From NCBI GenBank assembly GCA_022652815.1, contig JALCRR010000004.1, positions 27,926 to 91,925 of the forward strand: 64,000 nucleotides of DNA. The letters are read 5' to 3'. The notes beneath the pieces are model-generated. The model did no database searches, was not told the origin of the DNA, and worked only from the letters and a program-made list of their open reading frames with translations. The stretch's first letter is position 1; every line of letters starts with the position of its first letter. This document shows, piece by piece, positions 20,956 through 30,590 of the stretch. The stretch comes from Oscillibacter sp. (GTDB taxonomy: Bacteria > Bacillota > Clostridia > Oscillospirales > Oscillospiraceae). Both the position numbers and the translations under genes were made by a program.

Positions 20956-21250
20956 CGGCGAAGCGCCGCCGGTGGCGGAGCAAGCGAGCCGCTATCGAGG
21001 AAGCGGCGCGGTTGGCAGGCGTGTAACGCCGGCAAACCGCCCTGCCGCGACGGTGGAAACCCTTTTCCGTGTCGCTGCGGCGGGCTGAGGAGTTGTGGCC
21101 GAAGTAAATTCGGCCAGAACAGAGTACGGAAGCGTACACGCCCTGCCGAAAATGATTAGAATTAATTTCGCCGCTTGCGGCAGTGAAACCCCGTGAGACG
21201 GGTTGCCCAGTGGCAAGAGCGGAAGTCCGAAAGATTTTGAATGAATCATC
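20951..21250 (+). ncRNA. Structured intergenic element, copy A (relA-dtd spacer), multiple hairpins
   Basis: Stems GATAGCGGC/GCCGCTATC, GGCCGAA/TTCGGCC, GTACG-GAAG-CGTAC, CTGCCG/CGGCAG, CCCG-TGAGA-CGGG, TTGCC-CAGT-GGCAA; core 21133-21203 matches copy B. Confidence 0.55.
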
Positions 21251-21278
21251 ATAAACTTACCAGAAGGAGAACTTTGCC

Positions 21279-21722
21279 ATGCGCGCAGTTGTTACCAGAG
21301 TCAAGCACGCCTCCGTCACCATCGACGGGGCCGTGAACGGCCAAATCGGCCAGGGATTTCTTGTTTTGCTGGGCGTCGGTCCGAATGATACCCACGATAC
21401 TGCCGTGCGCCTTGCGGAGAAAATCTGCAATCTGCGGGTGTTTGAAGATGAAAACGGGAAAATGAACAAAAGCCTGGAGCAGGTGGGCGGCAGCCTTCTG
21501 GTGGTATCCCAGTTCACCCTGTATGCCGATACCTCCTCCCGCCGCCCCGGTTTTACCGGCGCGGCAAAGCCGGACGTGGCTATTCCGCTCTATGAGGATT
21601 TTATGGCCCACTGCCACGAGCGCGGCTTTGCTGTGGAGCATGGCGAGTTTGGCGCAGATATGCAGGTCGATTCCCTAAATGACGGGCCTGTCACCATCCT
21701 GTTCGACACGGAACAGCCCTAA
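21279..21722 (+). CDS. dtd: D-aminoacyl-tRNA deacylase
   Basis: MRAVVTRVKHASVTIDG, LVVSQFTLYADT. Confidence 0.96.
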   Translation: MRAVVTRVKHASVTIDGAVNGQIGQGFLVLLGVGPNDTHDTAVRLAEKICNLRVFEDENGKMNKSLEQVGGSLLVVSQFTLYADTSSRRPGFTGAAKPDVAIPLYEDFMAHCHERGFAVEHGEFGADMQVDSLNDGPVTILFDTEQP

Positions 21723-21731
21723 GGAGAACGT

Positions 21732-22358
21732 ATGAAGATTGAATCTTTGCAGGTCAGCCCCATCGGGACCAACTGCTATCTTGTCTGCGATGAGGCGGCA
21801 AAGCTTTGCGCCGTGGTGGATCCCGGCGGAGACGCCGACCGCATTCTCTCCGCAACCGAAAAGACCGGCTGCACGCCGGCGTGCATTCTGCTGACCCACG
21901 GACATTTTGACCATGTGGGCGGCGTAGCCGGAATTTTGGCGGCGCACCCCGACCTCCCCGTCTATCTCAGCCCGCTGGACATCTATCCTGCGGACGATGC
22001 CCACGCCCGGGAACTCTTTCCGGTGCCGGAGGGCACCATTCCCGTTTCTGACGGAGATTCTATCTCCATGGGCACTCTGACATTTACCGCCATGGCAACC
22101 CCCGGCCATTCCGAGGGCAGCGTCACCTACCGGGTGGACGGCACACTTTTGTGCGGCGACACGCTGTTTGCCGGCTCCTGCGGACGCACGGATTTTCTGG
22201 GTGGCAGCATGGAAAAAATGATGGCCTCTCTTGCCCGTCTGGGCGGGATTGCGGAGAATCTGATCGTTCTTCCCGGGCACATGGATTCCACCACGCTGGA
22301 TCGGGAGCGGCAGGAAAATCCCTATATGCTGCAAGCCTTGCGGGGCGGCGCACGATGA
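21732..22358 (+). CDS. MBL-fold hydrolase (glyoxalase II-like)
   Basis: LTHGHFDHVGG. Confidence 0.93.
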   Translation: MKIESLQVSPIGTNCYLVCDEAAKLCAVVDPGGDADRILSATEKTGCTPACILLTHGHFDHVGGVAGILAAHPDLPVYLSPLDIYPADDAHARELFPVPEGTIPVSDGDSISMGTLTFTAMATPGHSEGSVTYRVDGTLLCGDTLFAGSCGRTDFLGGSMEKMMASLARLGGIAENLIVLPGHMDSTTLDRERQENPYMLQALRGGAR

Positions 22359-23839
22359 AATTAAAACTGGTCGGACACGACGAAAAATATGTGGTGGAGC
22401 AGACGCTCCTAACCCTCCTGCCGGAGGAAAAGCTGACTTACGGTGACCCTGCCCCGGACGATGACCGCTGGGCGGTGATCACGCTCAAAGAAAACGGCGA
22501 TCAGTGCATGGCGACGACGCAGATGGGCTGGGACGGCGCCTCTTCCTCCCATACGCAGGAGGACCCGCTCTCCGGCACGGACTATGAAAAAGAGGGTCAG
22601 CGCCGCCGATGCATCAGCATGTGCATTTTCTGCGCGGCACGAAAGGCCACGGGCATTGCCCCTGCCTGGGGTAGCTTGACCGGGGTGCGCCCCGGCAAGG
22701 TGGCGTCTGAGGGTTTTGCCGATGGCGGCAGCGCTGAGGATGCCCGAAAACTTCTGGAAGATACCTATTTTGTGACACCGGACCGCGCAAAGCTGGCGGT
22801 GGAGGCGGCACTTTACGGCCTGCGGGCAAAGCAGGGGCTTGCACCCCGGGACATTGCGGTGTATATCGGAATTCCCTTCTGCCCCACCCGCTGCGCGTAT
22901 TGCTCGTTCGTCTCCTCCTCGGTGGAAAAATCCTTCGACATGGTGGAGCCATATCTCAACGCTCTGCTGGACGAGGTGCGCGCCGCCGGCGCTCTCACGC
23001 AAAGACTGGGTCTGCGGGTCCGCGCCTTTTACATGGGCGGCGGTACGCCCACCACGCTGGATGCTGACCAGCTTGCCCGGCTTCTGGGCATTTTTGAAGA
23101 ATCCTTCGATCTCTCCGCGTGCGCGGAGCGGACGGTGGAGGCCGGACGGCCGGATACCGTGACGCAGGAGAAGCTGGCTGCCATGCGCCGCCACGGCATT
23201 ACCCGCGTTTCCGTCAACCCCCAGACCATGGACGATCATGTGCTGGCCGCTATTGGCCGCCGCCATTCGTCGCAGGATATCCGCCGCTGCATGGACGAGG
23301 TTTTAAGCGCCGGGTTTGAGCACGTCAACATGGATCTGATTGCGGGATTGCCCGAGGACACGGCGGAGGGCTTCCGAAAATCTCTGGACGAATGCATGAC
23401 CTTTGGCGCGGACAATCTGACGGTTCACACCCTGAGCCTGAAAAAGGGCAGCGCCATTTTGACCCGGGGACTGAAAATCCCGTCGGCGGAGACTGTGGGA
23501 GAAATGCTGGATTACGCCAGCCCCACTCTGCGCAGCGGCGGCTATGCACCCTATTACCTCTATCGGCAAAAGTATATGTCCGGCAGCTTTGAAAACGTGG
23601 GCTGGTGCCGTCCGGGAGCGGAAAACCTCTATAACATCTACATCATGGAGGAGCTGTGCTCCATTCTCTCCATGGGTGCGGGAGGCTCCACCAAGCTGGT
23701 GGATCAAGCCACAAACCGCATCTCCCGGGTGTTTAACTTTAAATATCCCCATGAGTATATCCACCGCCCGGAAAAATGGCAGTCCAATCAAGCGGCCTTT
23801 GCGGAGTTTTATGAGCATTTGAAAGGAGCAGGTGACTGA
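22355..23839 (+). CDS. hemZ: Radical-SAM coproporphyrinogen dehydrogenase HemZ
   Basis: GIPFCPTRCAYCSF; ATGA overlap with the upstream gene. Confidence 0.9.
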   Translation: MKLKLVGHDEKYVVEQTLLTLLPEEKLTYGDPAPDDDRWAVITLKENGDQCMATTQMGWDGASSSHTQEDPLSGTDYEKEGQRRRCISMCIFCAARKATGIAPAWGSLTGVRPGKVASEGFADGGSAEDARKLLEDTYFVTPDRAKLAVEAALYGLRAKQGLAPRDIAVYIGIPFCPTRCAYCSFVSSSVEKSFDMVEPYLNALLDEVRAAGALTQRLGLRVRAFYMGGGTPTTLDADQLARLLGIFEESFDLSACAERTVEAGRPDTVTQEKLAAMRRHGITRVSVNPQTMDDHVLAAIGRRHSSQDIRRCMDEVLSAGFEHVNMDLIAGLPEDTAEGFRKSLDECMTFGADNLTVHTLSLKKGSAILTRGLKIPSAETVGEMLDYASPTLRSGGYAPYYLYRQKYMSGSFENVGWCRPGAENLYNIYIMEELCSILSMGAGGSTKLVDQATNRISRVFNFKYPHEYIHRPEKWQSNQAAFAEFYEHLKGAGD

Positions 23840-24771
23840 TGGCATATTCTCTGAAGCAGATCAATGAATCCATCCGTTCCGATCCCGCGGCGTTTGTCGC
23901 CCAATGCGAAGAGGACCACGAAAAGAAGATTCAAGATGCGGCCAGACGCATTGCCGAGCACCGCGGCGAGTCGCGCATCATTCTCCTGTCCGGACCCTCC
24001 GGCTCCGGCAAGACCACCACGGCCTTGAAAATCGAGGCGGTGCTGGAGCAAAGCGGCATTGAAACCCATACCATCACCATGGACAATTACTTCAATACCA
24101 TCGACCCGGAGACGGCGCCCCGCAACCGGGACGGTGCGATTGACTACGAGTCTCCCTTCTGCCTGGATATTGACCTTTTGAACCGGCATTTTGCCATGCT
24201 GGACCGTGGCGAGACCATTCATGTTCCCAAGTACGAGTTTGCCCGCCAGATGCGCTCCGACATTTTTTCCCAGCCGCTGAAGCTGGGACGCGACGAACTC
24301 GCCATTTTCGAGGGCATCCATGCCTTGAATGACGTCATCGTGGGCAAGAATCCCAAGGCCTTCAAGCTGTATATTGCCGCCCGCTCCAATGTGACGGACG
24401 AGCGCGGCGATGTGGTCTTTGAGCATGCCTGGCTGCGGCTGTGCCGCCGCATCGTCCGGGACTACAAGTTCCGGGGCAGTGACGCGGCGTTTACCGTCAA
24501 GCTCTGGGCAAACGTGCGCCGGGGCGAAAAGCTGTATATTTCCCCCTACAAGGAGAATGCAGACCTCATGTTTGATACCTCCATGGCCTGCGAGCTGTGC
24601 GTGCTCAAGCCGTACGTACTGCCCCTGCTGGAGGCGTTGCCCCGGGGTCAGTACCCGGAAGCGGACAGCGTTCTCACCGCTTTTGACCGGTTCGAGACAC
24701 TGGAAGAGAAGTACATCCCCGCCACATCCCTTATCCGCGAATTTATCGGCGGCAGTTCCCTAAGCTATTGA
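23839..24771 (+). CDS. Uridine kinase-like nucleoside kinase
   Basis: LLSGPSGSGKTTTALKI Walker A. Confidence 0.88.
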   Translation: MAYSLKQINESIRSDPAAFVAQCEEDHEKKIQDAARRIAEHRGESRIILLSGPSGSGKTTTALKIEAVLEQSGIETHTITMDNYFNTIDPETAPRNRDGAIDYESPFCLDIDLLNRHFAMLDRGETIHVPKYEFARQMRSDIFSQPLKLGRDELAIFEGIHALNDVIVGKNPKAFKLYIAARSNVTDERGDVVFEHAWLRLCRRIVRDYKFRGSDAAFTVKLWANVRRGEKLYISPYKENADLMFDTSMACELCVLKPYVLPLLEALPRGQYPEADSVLTAFDRFETLEEKYIPATSLIREFIGGSSLSY

Positions 24772-24800
24772 TTTTTTATCATCGAGAGGAGCGTTTTTCT

Positions 24801-25196
24801 ATGGACGAAAGATTGCAGAATATTCTGGACAGTGCGGCGCGGACGGCAAACACCGCCGCATCCTCCGCCACCGGCGCGGCACGTACCGTGAGCGAAAAGG
24901 CGAACCTGCTGCTTTCCGTGGGAAAGATGAATATGAAGCTGGTGGATCTCAAGACGGAGATTACCGCCCAGCTCCGGGAGGTGGGCGAGATGGTCTACGC
25001 CACCCACACCGGTGACCCCACCGACTCCGAGGTGCTGCTTTCCAAGCTTCAAGTCATTGATGCCATAAAGGCGCAGGCCGATGCCTTGAGCGCGGAAATC
25101 GCCAAGGCCAAGGGTGCCGCCGTGTGCCCGAACTGCGGCCATGTGGGCGAAAAAGGCGATACCTTCTGCCGCCAGTGCGGAGCCTCTCTGAAATAA
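24801..25196 (+). CDS. Zinc-ribbon protein of unknown function
   Basis: C-terminal CPNCGHVGEKGDTFCRQCG. Confidence 0.82.
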   Translation: MDERLQNILDSAARTANTAASSATGAARTVSEKANLLLSVGKMNMKLVDLKTEITAQLREVGEMVYATHTGDPTDSEVLLSKLQVIDAIKAQADALSAEIAKAKGAAVCPNCGHVGEKGDTFCRQCGASLK

Positions 25197-25203
25197 GCGC
25201 GTT

Positions 25204-25383
25204 TTAAGGCAACACCGCACAAAGACCGCTTGATGGCTTTGTACACGGCTTGCTTGCAACTTTTCCGCCATCTTGCACAGAAAATTTTTGCCATACGCCA
25301 GTATGACGGCAAAGTTTCTATGCAATCTGACAAAAAATCTGACTGTGCAATCCGCGCACAATCTCTGTGCGGTATTGCCTTAA
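25204..25383. mobile_element. MITE-like fold-back element, 180 bp
   Basis: 22-bp terminal inverted repeats (20/22 identical) at 25204-25225 and 25362-25383; internal long imperfect hairpin; no ORF. Confidence 0.75.
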
Positions 25384-25429
25384 ATTTCCGGCGCATTGCG
25401 CCGACTTTTCAACCATTCGAGGTAAATCC

Positions 25430-27049
25430 ATGTCAAAAAACGAATCCAAACAGTCCTTTTTAGGCGGAGCTGCCGTTCTGGCTGCCGCCGTGGTTCTGGT
25501 GAAGCTGATCGGCGCAGTGTATAAAATTCCGCTGACCAACATCATCGGCTCTGCCGGCAAGGCCCATTTTCAGGTGGCCTATAATATTTATAATGTCCTT
25601 CTCACCATTTCCACCGCCGGGTTGCCGTTGGCCATCTCCAAGCTCACCAGCGAGGCACATACCCAGGGACGGGAGAATGAGAAGCGTAAGCTTTTCCGCA
25701 CGGCGATCTGGCTGTTCTTCGGCCTGGGGCTGGTGTTCTCCGTCTTTATGTTCTTCGGCGCGGAAAATCTGGCCGCCTTTATGCACGACGATCTTGCCTA
25801 TTGGCCCATCCGGGCGCTGGCTCCCGCCGTGTTTTGCGTGTGCCTGCTAGCCTGTATGCGCGGCTATACCCAGGGTCAAGGCAACATGAAGCCCACCGCC
25901 GTGTCCCAGGTTCTGGAGGCACTGTGCAAGCTGGGCGTCGGACTGCCGCTGGCGTACTATCTCTATAAAATTCTGGGCAAGGGCGTGGAGTTTGGCGCCG
26001 CCGGCGCCATTTTGGGTGTCACCGTGGGAACCATCGCCTCCATGTTCTTCTTGATCGTGTACCTGCTGACCCATCGGGAACGCTCTCAGTCGCTGGATGT
26101 CCCGGAGAGCAGCAGTACCCTAATGAAAAAGGTGCTGGCCATCGGCATTCCCATTACCCTCAGCAACTCCGCCATGAGCATTATCACCCTGGTGGATAAC
26201 AAAATCGTGCTGGGCCGGCTGGACACCATCGCCTCTGCGTTGACGGCTGCGCCGGACTCTCTGTACGGCCAGTATTCCATGGGCATGGATCTCATCAATC
26301 TGCCCGCCTCGTTTGTCTATCCCGTCACCATGAGTCTGATTCCCTTTGCGGCCGCGGCGCTTGCCCGGCATGACAGCGCAGCGGCCAACCGCACCGTGTC
26401 CTCCGCGTTTCGGCTGATTGCCCTGCTGGCGCTGCCCTGCGGTGTGGGACTGAGCGTTCTGGCAACGCCGATTATGATTCTGCTCTACCCTGCCCAGTAC
26501 AACGACGCCATCGCGGCAGGTCCCCATCTGCAGGTTCTCGGCATTGCGTGCATCTTTATCTGCATTATGATCTTGACCAATGCCGTGTTGCAGTCTTACG
26601 GCCATGAGAAAATCCCCATCGCAACGGTGGTTATCGGCGGCTGCGTCAAAATCGGCATGAACTACGTACTGGTGGGCAACCCCAAGCTGAACATTGCCGG
26701 CGCGCCGATTTCCACGCTGTGCTGCTATCTGGTGATCGCGGGACTGAACCTGTTTTTCGTATGGAAGTACTCCCCGGAAAAGCCCAAGTATGTGGCGATT
26801 TTTGCAAAGCCGGTGCTGGCTTCCGTGCTGATGGGCGCCGCCGCTGGCGGTGTGTATCTGGTGGGCAACAACCTGCTCTCCGGACGGCTTTCTGACTATC
26901 TGGCGAACGCCGTCTCCGTCCTGCTGAGCATTGGCGCAGGCGTGATTGTCTACTTTGCGATGGTGCTGATTCTGCGAATTTTACGGGCAGACGACGTGAA
27001 AAATATGAAAAAGGGTGACATAATCATCCGTGTACTCCATTTAAAGTGA
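25430..27049 (+). CDS. spoVB: Polysaccharide flippase family protein (SpoVB/MurJ-like, MATE/MOP)
   Basis: Multi-TM; upstream of mazG-hup-yab block as in sporeformers. Confidence 0.85.
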   Translation: MSKNESKQSFLGGAAVLAAAVVLVKLIGAVYKIPLTNIIGSAGKAHFQVAYNIYNVLLTISTAGLPLAISKLTSEAHTQGRENEKRKLFRTAIWLFFGLGLVFSVFMFFGAENLAAFMHDDLAYWPIRALAPAVFCVCLLACMRGYTQGQGNMKPTAVSQVLEALCKLGVGLPLAYYLYKILGKGVEFGAAGAILGVTVGTIASMFFLIVYLLTHRERSQSLDVPESSSTLMKKVLAIGIPITLSNSAMSIITLVDNKIVLGRLDTIASALTAAPDSLYGQYSMGMDLINLPASFVYPVTMSLIPFAAAALARHDSAAANRTVSSAFRLIALLALPCGVGLSVLATPIMILLYPAQYNDAIAAGPHLQVLGIACIFICIMILTNAVLQSYGHEKIPIATVVIGGCVKIGMNYVLVGNPKLNIAGAPISTLCCYLVIAGLNLFFVWKYSPEKPKYVAIFAKPVLASVLMGAAAGGVYLVGNNLLSGRLSDYLANAVSVLLSIGAGVIVYFAMVLILRILRADDVKNMKKGDIIIRVLHLK

Positions 27050-27107
27050 CTTTTCCTTGAAATTTCAAGGTTTTTGTATCGAATTTTCTTGCAAAGGCGG
27101 GCAGTTT

Positions 27108-27917
27108 ATGGTAGATTTTCAGTGTAAGGATTTTTACAGCTACGAGGATTTCCTCCAGATTATGAAGCTTTTGCGTTCCCCGGGAGGCTGCCCGTGGGAT
27201 CGGGAACAGACCCATGAATCCATTCGGCGCAATTTTCTGGAAGAGACAGACGAAGCTGTGGAAGCCATCGACCGAAAAGATTCCGCTGCCCTTTGCGAGG
27301 AACTGGGCGACGTGATGATGCAGGTTGTGTTTCACGCGCAGATCGAGCAGGAAGCCGGCGGCTTCGCCATGGCGGATGTCATCAACGGCGTTTGTCAGAA
27401 GCTGGTTTATCGTCATCCCCATGTGTTCGGTGAGGTTAAGGTCAGCTCCAGCGGTGAGGTCCTCTCCAACTGGGAGGTTCTCAAGCGCAAGGAAAAGGGA
27501 CAGGAGACCATAGCTGATGCGGTGGATGCCGTGGCAAAGACCCTGCCGGGTCTTTGGCGGGCAGAGAAAATGGTCTCCAAGGCTTCCAAGGCCGGATTTG
27601 ACTGGCCGGGCATTGATGGGGAACTCGACAAGCTGGAAGAAGAAACGGCAGAGCTTCGTGCGGCTGTGGAAGCGGGAAAGAGCGCGGATGCGCCTCACGG
27701 CGTACAGGAAGAGTTGGGCGATGTGCTGTTTATCGCAGCGAAAATTGCCCAGTCCCGGGGCATTGACCCGGAGGCGGCGCTGCATGCCTCATGCGACAAG
27801 TTTGCCAGCCGCTTTCGTCTGGTAGAAACCGGCGCAGCGGGAACGCCCCTAAACACGTTTTCTGCGTCCCAGCTTCAGCAGCTTTGGGACAATGCAAAAA
27901 AAGAAGAAAAGACTTAA
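27108..27917 (+). CDS. mazG: Nucleoside triphosphate pyrophosphohydrolase MazG
   Basis: LRSPGGCPWDREQTHESIRRNFLEETDE, EELGDV. Confidence 0.95.
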   Translation: MVDFQCKDFYSYEDFLQIMKLLRSPGGCPWDREQTHESIRRNFLEETDEAVEAIDRKDSAALCEELGDVMMQVVFHAQIEQEAGGFAMADVINGVCQKLVYRHPHVFGEVKVSSSGEVLSNWEVLKRKEKGQETIADAVDAVAKTLPGLWRAEKMVSKASKAGFDWPGIDGELDKLEEETAELRAAVEAGKSADAPHGVQEELGDVLFIAAKIAQSRGIDPEAALHASCDKFASRFRLVETGAAGTPLNTFSASQLQQLWDNAKKEEKT

Positions 27918-27982
27918 TTGCGGGTGAAAACCCAGCGTTAAGAATAGAGAGAAACCCAAATTTTTAATAGGAGGAAATACAA

Positions 27983-28258
27983 ATGAACAAGGCTGAACTT
28001 ATCAATGCCGTCGCAGCTTCTGCTGACGTCTCCAAGAAGGATGCAGAGGCAGTTGTCTCCGCAACTCTCGATGCTATCACCGCCGCTCTGGTGAAGGGCG
28101 ACAAGGTGCAGCTGGTTGGCTTTGGCTCTTTTGAAGTCAAGAAGCGCGCTGCTCGCATGGGCCGCAACCCCAAGACCAAGGAAGCCATCAAGATTCCCGC
28201 TTCCAAGGTTCCCACTTTCAAGGCCGGCAAGGCTCTGAAGGACGAAGTTGCGAAGTAA
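27983..28258 (+). CDS. hup: HU family DNA-binding protein
   Basis: MNKAELINAVA...GRNPKTKEAIKIPASKVPTFKAGKALKD. Confidence 0.98.
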   Translation: MNKAELINAVAASADVSKKDAEAVVSATLDAITAALVKGDKVQLVGFGSFEVKKRAARMGRNPKTKEAIKIPASKVPTFKAGKALKDEVAK

Positions 28259-28273
28259 TGAACTGACCCTTAA

Positions 28274-28304
28274 CTACCGGTGTGAGAGTTCCTCACACCG
28301 GTAG
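28274..28304 (+). terminator. Terminator after hup
   Basis: ctaccggtgtgag/ctcacaccggtag. Confidence 0.65.
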
Positions 28305-28334
28305 TTTCCTATCTGCGGAAGGAGTATCAAAGAT

Positions 28335-28574
28335 ATGAGACTGGACAAATACCTGAAAACCGCACGGCTCATCAAGCGCCGCACCGTGGCCAACGATGCG
28401 TGCGACAACGGTCTTGTCACGGTGAACGGTAAACCCGCCCGCGCCTCCTATGACGTCAAGGTGGGGGACACCATCTCGCTGCGCTTCGGTGTGCGCACCA
28501 TCACGGTAGAGGTGCTGGGCGTAGAGGAAAATGTCCGCCAGGCGGACGCATCCGCCCTGTATCGCGAGGTCTAA
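28335..28574 (+). CDS. rqcP: S4-domain RNA-binding protein (RqcP/YabO)
   Basis: MRLDKYLKTARLIKRRTVANDACDNGLVTVNGK. Confidence 0.9.
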   Translation: MRLDKYLKTARLIKRRTVANDACDNGLVTVNGKPARASYDVKVGDTISLRFGVRTITVEVLGVEENVRQADASALYREV

Positions 28575-28618
28575 CCACCCGTCCCCCTGCATAAAGTAGC
28601 GGCAGGGAGGGACGCGGA

Positions 28619-28906
28619 ATGAACAACGATTATGAGGGAAGTTATGCCGCCGGCGCGCATCGGATTGAACTGGACGGCCGGGAGGCTCTGCGGGTTTCCG
28701 GTGTGGAGGATGTGGAGCGGTTTGACGAGACGGAAATCGTCATGGCCACTGCCGCAGGTGTCCTAACGGTCACCGGGGAAAATCTGCACATCGGCCAGCT
28801 TTCGCTGGAAGGCGGGGAGCTCCGCGTGGACGGACGCATTGACGCCTTGACCTATGAGGAGCAGACCCAGCCCAAAGGCAGTCTGCTGCACAGGCTGTTC
28901 GGATGA
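28619..28906 (+). CDS. yabP: Sporulation protein YabP
   Basis: YabP-type sequence and yabO-yabP-yabQ-divIC synteny. Confidence 0.85.
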   Translation: MNNDYEGSYAAGAHRIELDGREALRVSGVEDVERFDETEIVMATAAGVLTVTGENLHIGQLSLEGGELRVDGRIDALTYEEQTQPKGSLLHRLFG

Positions 28907-28907
28907 G

Positions 28908-29636
28908 ATGGAAAATCACATTTCCGGGCAGCTGCTGATCCTAAGCCAGTCCTTTCTGCTGGGGACGGGGCTTGCCCTGTTTTACGATTTGCTGCGCCCC
29001 CTGCGGGAGCGGCAACGAAAGCTTTTGTGGCTGTGGGATGGCGGATGGTGCCTAATTGTGCTGTGCAGCATATTCGTGTTTCTGGTGCACCGGGCAGGTG
29101 GTGCCCTGCGGCTTTATATTCTGGCGGGACTTTTATGCGGCGGCGCGCTCTTTTTTGCGGCCTTTTCCGCATTGTTGCGTCCGGTGTGGGAATTCTGGGC
29201 GGACACTGTGGTGTGGATTTTGCACGTTTTATCACTCCCTGTATGTGCATTGGCTCGGTTTTGTAAAAAAATGGCGGTTTGCAGCAAAAATCTCTTTTAT
29301 TTTATGAGAAAATGTTATACAATAAAGAAAATCGATACATATGACCATTTGAATTTGCACAGGGGAGGCGGAAGACGTGGCAAAAACGGAAAAAACAGCG
29401 AAGAAGAAGCGCGCAAAAACCAAGGCCGGATTTTTCACAAAGCTTCTGCTCCTGGTGCTTCTGGTGGCGCTGGGGTGGCAGCTGTACCGCCTGCACGGGC
29501 AGGTTCAGGAGGCGGAGGAGCAGCGTCAGCAGCTTTCCGCCCAGGTCACACAGCAACAGCAGGACAACGACACGCTCCAGGAGGGCATCGACAACGGCGG
29601 CAGTTCCGAGCAGATGGAGCAAATCGCCCGGGATGA
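28908..29636 (+). CDS. yabQ: Spore cortex protein YabQ with an out-of-frame tail over divIC
   Basis: N-terminal membrane region in canonical position; ORF has no stop before 29634. Confidence 0.7.
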   Translation: MENHISGQLLILSQSFLLGTGLALFYDLLRPLRERQRKLLWLWDGGWCLIVLCSIFVFLVHRAGGALRLYILAGLLCGGALFFAAFSALLRPVWEFWADTVVWILHVLSLPVCALARFCKKMAVCSKNLFYFMRKCYTIKKIDTYDHLNLHRGGGRRGKNGKNSEEEARKNQGRIFHKASAPGASGGAGVAAVPPARAGSGGGGAASAAFRPGHTATAGQRHAPGGHRQRRQFRADGANRPG

Positions 29637-29688
29637 GCTGGGCCTTGTCAAACCCGGTGAGCGGGTCTTTTACGATGTGAGCAACTGA
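29377..29688 (+). CDS. divIC: Septum formation initiator (DivIC/FtsB family)
   Basis: Single TM then coiled coil; [22 protein letters not shown]. Confidence 0.9.
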   Translation: MAKTEKTAKKKRAKTKAGFFTKLLLLVLLVALGWQLYRLHGQVQEAEEQRQQLSAQVTQQQQDNDTLQEGIDNGGSSEQMEQIARDELGLVKPGERVFYDVSN

Positions 29689-29753
29689 GGCGCGATACCG
29701 CGCCCCGGAAAAGATACCAAAAGAAAACCGTGGAAGGAGAAAAATTTCACAGT

Positions 29754-30242
29754 ATGGAACCAGAGGTTGGGAGCGTCCTGGAAGGAAAAGTCACATCCAT
29801 TATGAAATTCGGCGCGTTTGTATCGCTGGGCAATGGGAAGTCCGGTCTGGTACATATATCCGAGGTCGCAAATACGTTTGTCAACGATGTGCATGATTAT
29901 CTGCAGGAGGGGCAGGAGGTCAAGGTTCAAGTCCTGTCCACTGACAACGGAAAGATCAATCTGTCCATTAAGCGTCTGCTTTCCCGGGAAGTACGGCCTG
30001 CACAGCCCCGGGAAAGCCGGCCTATGCAGCAGCCCCGCTTCGCAGGGAACGCTGCACCCCGTGCCCCGCAGCAAAACCGCGGGAATTTTCGTCCCCGGGG
30101 CGTTCAGCCCAGTGCGCCGGCCAGCGGCGATTTGACGTTTGAGGATAAACTCAAGCTGTTCATGACGGCTTCCGAGGGAAAAATGGCCGATCTGAACCGC
30201 AACATTGACGGCAAGCGTAGCGGCGGACGCCGGAGAAAATAA
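29754..30242 (+). CDS. yabR: S1 RNA-binding domain protein (YabR-like)
   Basis: [35 protein letters not shown]. Confidence 0.9.
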   Translation: MEPEVGSVLEGKVTSIMKFGAFVSLGNGKSGLVHISEVANTFVNDVHDYLQEGQEVKVQVLSTDNGKINLSIKRLLSREVRPAQPRESRPMQQPRFAGNAAPRAPQQNRGNFRPRGVQPSAPASGDLTFEDKLKLFMTASEGKMADLNRNIDGKRSGGRRRK

Positions 30243-30247
30243 GGCAC

Positions 30248-30281
30248 ATTCCCGCCGGAAACATTCCGGCGGGAATTTTTT
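30248..30281 (+). terminator. Rho-independent terminator
   Basis: attcccgccgg-aaaca-ttccggcgggaatttttt. Confidence 0.85.
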
Positions 30282-30590
30282 GCACAGCAAGACAGTTTAG
30301 GGGGCGGAAAAACCTGCCGCCGCATTTTGACAAAAGTAGTGTTATTTCCCCAAAAGCTTCCGTTGCCTTTTACTGCGGTGCGCGTTATCATAATAAAGGA
30401 AGCTTTCCAATATCCCACCCGCTTGAGCCGCCTGCTGATTTTTGCAGACGGCCCTTTTTTGCGTCCCGTTTGTCGAATTTTGAACTTTTTGGGAATTGCG
30501 CGCCAAGCCTCTTTTCAAACAAACCTTCCCGTGCTATACTCAAGCCATAGGAAGGATACGCCTTCCCCTCACACGAAAGGAGAGATCCCT

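Noticed and set aside
25367-25429. Upstream extension of the spoVB ORF
   Set aside because: The extension lies in the MITE end and its flank; ATG at 25430 after GAGG is the better start.
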